A stretch of 64,000 bases of DNA from Enoplolaimus lenunculus (Eukaryota; Nematoda; Enoplea; Enoplida; Thoracostomopsidae): positions 1 through 64,000 of the forward strand of contig JASANG010002500.1 of assembly GCA_030248215.1 (NCBI GenBank), written 5' to 3'. How positions within the stretch are numbered: position 1 is the stretch's first letter; each line of letters starts with the position of its first letter. The position numbers and the translations under genes are program-made. Under the pieces are notes generated by a model that saw only the letters and a list, made by a program, of their open reading frames with translations, had not been told where the DNA came from and did not search any database. Positions 34,698-45,900 of the stretch are shown here, in pieces.

Positions 34698-35352
34698 CTG
34701 TTAGGGTCCTTAACTGTACATGGAACACAAAAATCAGTTATAAGGATATTTGATATCGGTCGCGTCCAAATTTGTTTGATCTAGTCTACTGATGCTTTCT
34801 TTTATATTTTTTTACAAAACCCGATGTATAAAAGGTTAGATACATATTTTAGGTGACAGGAATTTTGAGCAGGATTTCAATATTGGCAGTTTTAAAATTG
34901 ATCCGCGCATATCTATATTTATGTTTGTTGCTATTAATAAAGTTCTTTAATTAATAAATGCAGATTTTGCAACTAATTTCGACAAATTTCAGTTACAGTT
35001 CTGATCAATAGTTTCCAACTTTGGATTGCTGAACTGAATTCAACGGGCGAGCTTGAATTTATCTGAAACTTTAAGCTTGAAATCTCCATCTACTTAGATC
35101 AATATTGCGCAATTGAAATTTATTGAACGCGTTAAGCAAAACTTAAATACAAACAATGAAACGAACAATCTAAAGCAAAAATATCAAATGCGTCTTTTAT
35201 TCTGCATTCAAGCGAGGGCATAAGGGACATTACATTATATATGTTCTCTTGAAATTGACATGAGACAAAATAAAACACCTTTAACAGGTTTTAGCATATT
35301 TAACATGAGAGGTAAATTGGGTACGATTATTGTGGAAGAATTTTTACGTACT

Positions 35353-35715
35353 TACTGTAGTGACCCAAATAAGAGGGGGGACTGATATTTATTTGGCCTC
35401 ACCACAGGGTACCCGTCCCCCTGTCATTCGGTTACGGACTGTTATTTTTAACCCACGCTTCGTTACTGATACATATCCGTTACTGCAACTATCCGTTGAA
35501 TTAAACGTTTGTCTTGTGCCAATAGCTTGAGCGATCATGCAAGACCTTTATTTGTTGCTGGAGTCATTTATGTGCTGCAATTACGGATAATTGACATGTA
35601 TGGACTCTAATTAGACTTTAGGGATGCTATACGCTTACGGACTCCTATTGATTGGAATTCAAAATGGGGACTCCACACTTATTACCCCACACCCTCTTAG
35701 TTGGGTCACAATGTA
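35353..35715. mobile_element. CTGTAGTGACCC-family MITE, copy downstream of EXT2
   Basis: It begins TACTGTAGTGACCCAAATAA and ends CCTCTTAGTTGGGTCA, inverted. The interior shares gttacggactg, ttgaattaaacgtttg, aatagcttgagcgat and ggactcctattgatt with the copy at 53608-54052. TA at the edges suggests a TA target. Non-coding; the open frame at 35330-35530 is incidental. Confidence 0.78.
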
Positions 35716-35973
35716 CATGTTATACCCTCACGAAAAAGCGTTAATAAACCATTTGAAAGTAAACAAAGTTTGAGTCTAAAATTGTTTTATACTGGATTGG
35801 ACTCAATATACGCCAAAATAAATTAACTACAGATTTTGAATCAAGTTTATATACAGCAAAAACTAAATCAACTAGAATTACAAAGCGACAAAGGACTTAA
35901 CAATTTTTTACAATGTAAACCAATTCAAAATTCTCTGACCTAAAAATGTTAGCTGCAAACTGCATCTTTTATG

Positions 35974-36308
35974 TCTGGGTGTAACCGGATATCCGTTTCC
36001 GGTAAAAATCGGTGTCCGTTTCCTACGTTCAAAATTTTAGTTATAAATCACGTATTATATATATCTTGCAATTTTTGTTACATATATGCTGCAATTGTTT
36101 GAAATGAAACAGTTACAAAATTCATCCAAAAATTTATATGCATCCCCATGTTTTGTTTAAAAATTTTGAAATACCGGTGAAAATTTGCACGCCTCAATTG
36201 TAATGGCAGAAAATAATACGTTTTTGAAACTTTCATACTTCAATATTTGTTTTCGTTATTTTGATCACTATCCGTTTCCGTTACTTTTACTATTGGTTTA
36301 CACCCAGA
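35974..36308. mobile_element. hAT-like MITE (CTGGGTGTAACCGGAT), uninterrupted copy
   Basis: It begins TCTGGGTGTAACCGGATATC and ends TTGGTTTACACCCAGA, inverted ends. It is the uninterrupted relative of the element split at 17303-19453. Short open frames on its flanks (36261-36742) have no recognisable domain. Confidence 0.75.
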
Positions 36309-36747
36309 TATATACAGGCACAAAAATTTAAAAATATAAATCAAAAACTAAACAAGTCTAGACGTAGATCTAGTATATATACTTCAAAGCCAGCTACTTA
36401 TTTCTTCTACTACTTACGAGGTTTTGATATACCTTCTATCACCAAGGAACCAAAACTGCAACTATATATTGAGTATCACGTGTGCCAATAATAGATCTTG
36501 TACTTGTAAAATCCCATATATCATTCTTTTCAATTTCAGCTAAGCATTATCCTTTTAAACGTAGTATATTAAACACACTTAATACAAAAATATGTAAAAC
36601 ATCGAAATATTCGTTAAACGAACACATTTTGAATATTGTTAAATTTCAAAGCACAAAAACTATCCTTTCTCAACGAAATCATTTAGATCAAATACATGAT
36701 CCAGATTTTACGCTAAAATATTTTACAGACATTAGTTTATAATCTTA

Positions 36748-36945
36748 CACTGCAAAAAATGGTCAGTCAAGTAGGTAGACTCTCCGAAATAGACGCTACG
36801 GGACTACGCAAATTGAGTCAAATTCGACTTAGCGAATTAGTAAGTCGAATTTGGCTCTGTCAGCGTCGAATTTAAACTCTGTTTGTGTAGTTCCGTAGAG
36901 CCTATTTCGGACAGAGTCACAATTTGACTCACCATTTTTTCAGTG
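36748..36945. mobile_element. CACTGC foldback MITE, copy 2
   Basis: It starts CACTGCAAAAAATGGTCAGT and ends ACTCACCATTTTTTCAGTG, flanked on both sides by TA, which suggests a TA target duplication as in Tc1/mariner-type elements. Inner arms include ctccgaaatagacgctacgg and gtagagcctatttcggacag. It lies between the convergent EXT2 and neuroglian genes. Confidence 0.8.
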
Positions 36946-37496
36946 TACTAACATCACGTCCAAAAATTATATACCAAACATACAAAAAATAGTGATAAGC
37001 CATTGCACATTCGAACAAACAATAAAAAAATAATGAAAGCAGTAAACAAATTGAAGTAAATTAGACCGAATATGAAATCAACAGACAAACAGCTCTTGGT
37101 TGTGTCACACTTGTTCACATTAAACTGAAACATACGAACCAAAGAGCGACATAGTTATATATAATCACCGTATAGTTTCGAAGCTGGAGTCGTATTCTCA
37201 ACTATGTGTAGCATCTATCAAATGTAACTCTAAATATGTTTTCAAACAATCGAACAATTTAAACTGCAGATTACAAAGTCTCTTGATAAAAATAGGTTGG
37301 TTTAAATGCAACAATACATTGTTAGATAATAGCGTCTTGCTTTAATTCCGACGCATGGTCGTCATTCTCTGGTTTGAAACTTAGAAAACTTATCGATAGC
37401 TTGGTAAATAGATACTAAACACATTTGAGATTGCTCCATATGTTTAGACTGATCTCAAAGTTCAGGAATCGCGTGAGACGTCTAAGGCTGATGGAT

Positions 37497-37648
37497 GACG
37501 TTTACAATGACGTCAAATGTCTAAGCTGATGGCTGATGTTTACACAAACGTTCAGATTGATGCCAGAAATTCTGACGGCCGACGTTTACGATGACGTCAG
37601 ATGTTAGGTTGATGGCTGATGTTTATATAAACGTCCAGATTAATGCAA
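37497..37648. repeat. 84-base tandem duplication containing TGACGTCA
   Basis: Two units start at 37497 and 37581: GACGTTTAC[AG]ATGACGTCA, then aatgtctaagctgatggctg / gatgttaggttgatggctg, then tttaca/tata-aacgt-cagatt. Each contains the palindrome TGACGTCA. A weaker third unit may follow to about 37690. Function unknown; the palindrome matches the CRE consensus, but its setting between two gene 3' ends gives no support for a promoter. Confidence 0.7.
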
Positions 37649-38426
37649 CTTATATTTAGATTGATGTAACATGCCTAAGCTAATGCGAAATGTAGAGGCA
37701 AGGCTGCTAATTGATTTCTAGCAAGACATTTACGTTGATCATAGAATCATTAGATCGCATCAGACATCTAGGTGGATGCTTGCCGTTTGGGCTGATGGCA
37801 CGTTGTGTGGGACGTTCGTTCATTCAGAAGTTTCCGTCCCCAAATCCCAGAGTTGCTTTCGTCAAATTCCATCACTTCAGCGATCCGCGTGACGCATAAC
37901 CACAAACAGTTTTTCAGTTACTCTTTTACGCCAGTTATCGTTTGACGTCCCCTATATACAGCTGTCTATTATTTTCTCGCCTTGACGACTGCTTTTATCA
38001 ACCTAGCGGACACAGGGTGCTTAGGAACAACCGGATATACTTCGACACCCTTAAAGAAGCGAACATAACGAATTAGCCATATCTACCGTCCAAGATCGTA
38101 ACCTCAACTTCAAATTGCTGTACCACACCTGCAGATTTCTCAACGAAAGTAGCCTATTTCACGCAACTTTGTTCAATTTAAATGTTAACCCTGAGATTCA
38201 AATTAAGTGTTTGAGTGCATGTCGGGTTCGCACCATTAGAGAATTTCATGCCGTCCGATGAGTCCTAAATCAAAACGCGCCGGCCAACGCCAAATATTGC
38301 ATAGTAGTACAAAACTGCAGCAACCAACGCAACTGTGCGTTGCAACCATCACAAGCAATCGTAAAAATCGAGAATTGCTGCAATATTTGAAATTGCAAAC
38401 TCAAAAAACACCCAGGGTTATATGTT

Positions 38427-39947
38427 TTAAACTCTAGCAGGTTTCGGTGGCAATTTAGGAGGTAAAGGAGGTGCAAGGGAATGATGTTGTGACGTTGTAA
38501 TGTTTGTGCTTGTACCGGACTGCGGTGAACCGTTTGACACGTATGCGTGATTGGTTTTCGGAGGTGGTGGACTTGGAGGCACGTATTGACCTAAAATGGC
38601 AAATTCCGCTGAAAACGCAATTATGACCAGAGGCGCAACAGCTGGTCAAAATGCGAATGTATGCGGCATTTTTACGGCTTCGCCTAACCTGTGAACCGCA
38701 AATCGTTTCAATTGAACGAAAAAAATTGCAAGTTAGTTTTATTTGTCCAGACTAGAAATATTTTTGACTCGTCTATAAATGCTCTAGGAACTCGGAAAAA
38801 CGTATCAACAATTTAACCACGAATTGCTACAAAGCAATTACCATGACGACTGTAAGAAGATTCAAAAAATTCTCATCCAAAATTCGGTGCACTCCCCACC
38901 ATATTCTCAGCGTCGGTATCTAACGATGCGACATTTGCTCCATCAAACTCACCAATAAACGATCCGTCTTCAGTGAATTTACCAGTTCCGGCGTCGCCAT
39001 ACTCAAGCATTGAGTCGGTTTCAGATTCAGCTTTAAACGATGCAACTCGCGTTATACTTTGTCGGTCAGGATCGGAACTTAAAATTTAAAAAGTAAATAA
39101 ATTAATTACACGATCAAAAACCGAAAAACTATATAAAAATTTATAAATTTAAAAAACCGAAAAAATAAAGTAAAACAACAAATCGGATGAAAAGAATCAA
39201 TTTGTCAGAACAGCAAATGGGTAATCAATACTTCGTGAGTTCGAACCTCACCGGAACACTAAAATTTTCGTGCACAACTCAGTATGTTACGGAGTTAACT
39301 TAGGATTAAGACATGATTATATCCGTTGAATTTAAAATTCATCCAAAACTCAAACCTACATTGGAGGTACAGGCTTGTTAATTTCGGGAAAATTGTCTTC
39401 GCTTTCCACCAGTGGCTTTCGACCTTGAAGATATTCTTTTTTAGACACTGAAAACATAATTATAAAAAACATTGTTCACTGTAATGTATGGTTATCAGAA
39501 ATATATGCGTCGGCTTGTAGTCAACGATAAAAGCATTTGGAAGGCGGGCCGTGTGGTTTTTGAGAGGCAGAGCGTTAACGTTTGAACTCACTCCGCAGCT
39601 GGATTTTCAACTGATTAGTGATAAGTTCTGAAGTTTCCTACCGATCTTACGTAGACTGCTAAGGATTAAAGTTAAGCTTGATGAAGGAGAAAGCGTGCAA
39701 CGACCAAAATTTCTTCTGATATTCCATTTAAATTAATTTCAAATTGCTTTAGATTTTAAAACACAAACCCAAAACGCTGTTTTCATCCTCGTAGACTTTA
39801 AAACAATAAAAAACACCAAATACGACATACCTGGATATTTGGCACCACGATTTCGAACAACCAAACAAACAATAATCAGTATAACAACAAGCAATATGAT
39901 TGCAACAATAATAGCGACCAGCCAACCCGCATCGCCTTCATGAAGAC
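38427..39947 (-). CDS. Nrg: Neuroglian transmembrane segment and FIGQY cytoplasmic tail
   Basis: Exons: 39831-39947, 39360-39447, 38953-39077, 38427-38590. The first has the membrane helix (WLVAIIVAIILLVVILIIVC) and the stop-transfer RNRGAKY. The next gives KKEYLQGRKPLVESEDNFPE. The third contains ESETDSMLEYGDAG and TEDGSFI, ending at donor G|gtgagt. The fourth opens GQYV, completing FIGQYV, and continues into a proline-rich tail (PPSPPPPKTNHAYV; LAPPLPPKLPPKPARV). The order and motifs match insect neuroglian, whose neuronal isoform also runs FIGQYVPG into a proline-containing tail. PPLPPKLPPKP could bind SH3 domains (inference). Confidence 0.94.
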
Positions 39948-42900
39948 CTGAAAGTTTTAAAAAAATTTAAACTAAACATTTAAGGTCCTAAAGTAAAAAT
40001 TAACCAGCAAATCATATTCTTTGACTTTTTTGTTACAAATAAAATATTGCAGCATTCTCTCAAGGGCATGTAGACCCAGCTTACCAACAATACCTATCAC
40101 TAACTGGCGATAGTTAACTATATACACACACATTTTGGAATACAGACAGTAAAAAATATATGCGCCAATCATTTCCACAGCCTAATGCATTTTGCAACAA
40201 ACCCTGTTATAATATCACTAACTGACAATAGATGCTACACACATTTAAGAATACCGGCACTCTGACCGAAACTCTATTACAAAATATGTGACTCGAAAAA
40301 CCATACCAGGATCGGCGGTTTCCGGTTCGCGAATAGCGCTCGCACTTGTTCGTGGAGATCCATCCGCGTTGATCCCTTGAACCGACAGAGCGCGCACTTG
40401 ATACACCGTTCCGGCTTTAAGTCCATCGATAGTCAGCGTAAAATTATCGCCGCTCGGGTAGACGGGGATCCAGCCGTGATCCGACTTTGCTCCTTCGCTT
40501 TTGTCATTAGCATTTTCCCCCGAATCCGCCGCATCAGAGTGTTTTCCTGAAAAAATATGTTTTTAAAGGTTGGTATGTTTTCATAAGTTTTAATTTTTTG
40601 CTGCACTATTTCTCAATTTAAGTATAACCCTGAGGAGGACAGGAGATTTACCGATAAGCTGAAACATGTTTTAGAAAGCGAAGACCCGAAACGAGCGAAG
40701 AAATTCTAGAAACGAATTTTGATCTGAAATCAGCGGTAAGAAACGGTGTCTAACTAATTGTAATTTGTAATACTTTGATGAATTTCAACTCCAAAGTCAT
40801 AATATATTACTAAAATCTTGCCAAATTAAACAAAACTTTGGTACATATAAGTGAAAAAACTTGCACTTACCTTTCACGCGATACTCAAAATAGAAGCTAT
40901 CACCAACAGGTCGATTCCGGTTAATCGGATCAAAAACACCAGGAATCCATGTAACATTAATGTAGTTTTGGCCAATATCGGTTATTTCAAACGTTGGTTC
41001 CAGCGGAGGTCCTAAAATCATACAAATTAATATTCACAAATGTGTATAGCAACGATGGTAATATTTTGCGAATTCAGGCACAACACACCGCGATCTTGCG
41101 CTTCCGCTGGGTAAAATTTAAGTTGAAGATCACGCGAATTATGTAATAAATTTTTACATGACGGTAAAATACAGTGGCCGGATGCAGTATCTTTCGGTGG
41201 TTGAGGACAGGAACAGCGGCATCATGTTATATATAACGTTCACGCAGAAGCTGGTTAAGTTAACTTATTTACATGGCTAATAAAACAGTGGTGAAAGAAG
41301 ACCTCGGTAGCCGATGAAACAAGGAGCACATGTTAAGTATAAGCATAAGGCTCCCAATCTCCAGGTCAAGTCCACTAGTAACGTAGTCTCCCATTGGGCA
41401 TTCCCTATAACTAATACGACCCAAGAAAGCGACGGAATAAGCGCTCGGGGCGTCTCTACGTCCCCCAGCGTCACTCACCGTCCACGACGTTTGGAGGTAG
41501 CGTTCGTGCAACAACGCTTGTCGGTTCGCCAGGGCCAACTTGAGTCTCGGCAATGACGGTAAATTGATACCGAGTATCCGGTTCTAAATCAGAAATTACA
41601 CGTTGTGTTTTCACTAGTTCCGCATCGAACAGCTCACGTTTCAGTGAGCCTCCAAACCGTAGAATGCCGTCTTCGGTTTCGTTTTCAACTGAAAAAATCG
41701 AATAAATTAAAATTGACTCGATCCAATTTGAAACCGGCCTGGTAGACAACATTCAAATATATATTTTTTCGATTTTTTTTGCCACGGACAATGCATCGTT
41801 TAATGGTTATGGGGTTAAAAACTGTAAATAACTCCGAGCACTTGAGGTCAAAAGCAATCTAGGAATGTGACGATGTTGTAATCTAACGAAAAAGTTATAA
41901 ATTTCATATTCTTTTTAGGTTAACTATGTAGCCAGTATTATAATTGTTATCAGCTTCAATCAAAATGGCATAATCATCGAATACTAACAGGTGTGCGGAG
42001 CGGATACGGTCAATACGAATCTACTTCAGTGCATTATATAACATATTTAAAACAGTTATAAACTTCATACGAGTTTTAATCATTTGTTGTGGCCCATGTA
42101 TAGAACAGGGCCGGATCGTTTTCTGGAGGGGCTATAATAGAGTCAATTTAAGCTTTAGACTTTTTGCTTAGGCTTAGGCTTAGGCTTAGGAATAGGCTCA
42201 TCCATACGTTTAGGCTTAGGCTTAGGCTTAGGAATATGCTTATACTACTGTTCCGGCCCTGTTCTATACATGGACCCAACATTTAAAAAATTTGTGACCA
42301 AAGGAAACAAGCTTTAGAAGCTCAAATGCTATTTTAAAGGCACAATACATCGCATCGGTTCCTGTATTCTATCATTCTAAACACAGCACTCATGCACCAG
42401 TCTTAAAACCCTCAATCTGATAACGGGAATAGCAGCGCCGCGCTTACCACTCCCGAGCCCACTTCTTGGAAGGCTTATAAGGGAGGCGTTGGATAACAAA
42501 ATTATTAATCTTAACACTTTTTCTATTAAACACATAATAAATTGTTTGAGTAATTTGAATACAAAAAATGTGCTTGGGTTTTCGCTGGCCTCGTTCCCGA
42601 AATTGACTTCATGCGTATGATATTAAAGGTATAAAACGGAAAATTATATATTTTCAGTACAGAGACCAAATGAAGAAGTTTGCATAACCTTGATTCCCTA
42701 CTAAATGCTCTGATTCCGCTACTGTTAAAGAATCCGAAGACATATTTTTATAGGGGTCCGGGCGACCCTAGGAGGTGCGATCCTAGTGTCGCTCGTTGCG
42801 GTAGTTGGCTCACCATTCCGTCACCTCTAAATCTTTGGCCGTATTGTGCTAACCGACTGTGTATGGCTTACTTTGTTGATAGCTAATGCGGTAGCCTTTG

Positions 42901-45900
42901 AGCTTGCCGTTCGGTTGTCTCGGCCTCTGCCACATAATTGCTATTTTAGTCGGTGACATCGGATACGCATTCAACACTTCAACCTGATCCGGTTCTAAAG
43001 AATTTTAACTTATAATTGCGTAAATTAATTTTTTTAATTCTGCTGGATACATACCACTGCAACGTTCTAAACTTCTCGCGAACTACCTGGTTATTCTAAA
43101 TAGGATTTAGTACTGAAGCGCTGTTCTACATTGGAACAGAAGGCAAACATTCGAGGAAATCTTGAAGGAATTTAACTACACCTAGGATTAAGCAATATAT
43201 ATGTTAGTATCATTGAACCAGTATATAAGCTTGTGGAACACCTTCAAGCAACGTTTTGTCGAATAATTTAAATTCAGAAACTATTTAAGTAATAGAAGCT
43301 GTACGATGCAAATATACTTTTGATAATTACTTTATCTTCTTAAATTTTTTATCTGTACTGCATAAGTATTATACAATGCAAGCGCTTAAATTTGCAAAAA
43401 TCGCCACATCAGTTATTAATACTAAACTATTAAGTAATCGCACTGCAAAAAAAGTTGCACAAAACTATCGTACAGTCGTATTTAATACCCACGTGCAAGT
43501 TTTGTTCAAGAAACGCTTTGCCAAAATCTGCGCAGTTGCAAGTTCTCTGTGTAGAAACAACTTGTTTATGCAAGTTATTATTGCAAAAAAAACTTGCATG
43601 CGTATATCGAATTTAAGGCTGAAATGTTCATCAATTGAAATCTGTTTGTGGTAAGTTTGACAAATTTGACGGCACCAAAGCTGACACAGTCGACTATTTT
43701 AAACCTTACGCATTGGATAATTCTCATTTTCACACACCCAACTTTTGAAACTTAACAGAATTATTTGCCTTTCAATCTATCACATTTGAATTTCGCTTAC
43801 TTAAGATGAATTATATAATCCATTTGACTCTGTTTCAAAACTTGATACATTAGAAAAATTAGTACCAAATATTCAAAGGCATTTCAAGCCGCTTTGTTTA
43901 CCTTTTTTTGAGAATTCTGATTAACAATAGCGTAAAATTTGATCCGTTTCATTCATATTCATTCAGTTCACGTTGACTGTTTCAAAATACAATCAATTGT
44001 GTTTAAAAAACGTAGTATGAAAAAAATTAAGCAATTAGAATTTAAAATTTTTTTCAAAACATTCTTTTTAATTTATATATTCCGAGCGACGCCTTACTTC
44101 CTTGTGGCATTTGAAACGAATAAACTGGCGATGCGACGCCTGTTCCGGCACCATTATACACCATAATACGTGCGTGATTGCGTGCATTTGGTGTCAATTG
44201 ATATACGACGCCTTTAGTAACATTACGCGAAAAATACGCTTGACGTGTAATTGCACGATACGCCGGGGACCGTTTCATCATTACGTCACGATTTGTTGCG
44301 GCGTAGTCGGCCGGTTCGTCTGCCCAGTGAACAATCTGAGAACATATTATTTTGTAATTTAATTTTAAAGAAATAATTTAATCAAATTAAAAAAGTTGAC
44401 AAGTAAAGGTAAAGCTATACGCCTTGCATGCTAATTGTTACGGCAATTTGCGTACGACATCGGACAGCGACGAACGGTGACGAAAAACAAGAATGGTGCA
44501 AACCGTAAGCAAAACTTAACCACGATTTAACAAAAGAACTTCCGATTGATAAAAAACCATTAATAAAATTAACAAAAACATTTTGAAAAATTGTTCGAAA
44601 ACGAGATTTGAAAAACTAAAACAATTTTTCCCAGAAAATATCTTAACTGATTCTTCTGGCTCGTTTGTGACTTTTTCGAGAGTTTTAAAAAATTAATAAA
44701 ATTAAAGAAAAGAATGAAATCATCTAAAACACTTTTTCAAAAAGCTCAAAAAGACTACATTACGTTCGATATTTCCACTCAGACTCGGTTATGTATGAAA
44801 ATAATCTGTGAACAAAATTTTGTTTTGTGAAAAACAATAAGTTCAATAAAATAAGAACCAAAAACAATAATATTAAAACAAAGCAATTCTAAGTTACGCA
44901 GTACCATACATGAGCCAGAGAAATTAAATCGAATTCAAAACAACCATAATCATCTTTAAACAAAATAAGCCTAAGCCTAAACCTAAAACTATATCACTGC
45001 AATTATAACCGTGTCAACAGAATTACCTTATAGCCTTTGAATTCACCATTCACCGTCTTCGGGTTGACTTTTTCCCAGCTGAATATCGCCGCTTGAGGGT
45101 TCGATACGCGAACAATTTTAAAATCCGCTGGATATTCTTCGGGACCTGAAATTTTGTAGAAAATGTCAATTCCGCTAATTTAAGTAGACTTTTCGAATCA
45201 AGGATGTATGTTTAAACTGAAATTTGGCATTACTCAATAAAAACCATGCATTCAGTATTGGTCATTGCAATTTTGTGCAGTTCAAGATCGTTTGTTTAAC
45301 CTCAGAGGCTGCTTCAGACTACTTGAGAGAGTCAAACCCCAAAATATATTTTTCCAAGCGTCATGTTTTGCTGATTCATGTAATTAGGATTTAATTTTGC
45401 AACTTTTTAATCAAACTTAATTCAGAGATGGACTAAGTTTAACTTCGACAGAGCCAGCATTACACGCCGACAGACTCGCTTTTGACCAAAACAATAAATT
45501 TCCAATTATTTTAACGCCAAAACAGTCCAAATCTTAGTCTCTGACGCATGGCGAGGCCTTTATATTTCAAATTTACAACAATCCATCCGCTTTACTTCCT
45601 TCTCCAGACGTCCCTATGACTTTTTGCGGAACTGCAGTTGAGAATCCTTCACTGTTACGCGCTTGCACTTCAACATCGTAGCGTTTGTATGTCGGCAATT
45701 CTTGAACCACAAATGTGTTCTGAAACAAATATTATTGTTCTTGAGTTACAACCCGACTTAACCGTAATTTCTTTTATATACAGGGCCAGATTCGAAAGAG
45801 TTGCATAGACCTTATTTTTTTAATATAAATCCACGAAAATACACACTCAGGGGAGCGCTATACTTTTGCCGCATCCTGCAGTTCTCTACCGTGAGGCGCC

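Larger units (their letters stand above)
33830..38426. other. Spacer between the convergent EXT2 and neuroglian 3' ends
   Basis: It holds the EXT2 3' untranslated region with a candidate AATAAA at 34185, TTAGGC runs at 34020-34100, a TTAGGC-family MITE (34519-34697), a CTGTAGTGACCC MITE (35353-35715), an hAT-like MITE (35974-36308), a CACTGC MITE (36748-36945) and a TGACGTCA-bearing tandem duplication (37497-37648). I found no gene. The neuroglian 3' untranslated region should occupy the right end, but no clear polyadenylation signal is visible on the minus strand. Confidence 0.55.

Noticed and set aside
42091-42276. Interstitial telomere
   Set aside because: TTAGGC units are few, interrupted, in both orientations across the window, and bounded here by transposon-like inverted ends.
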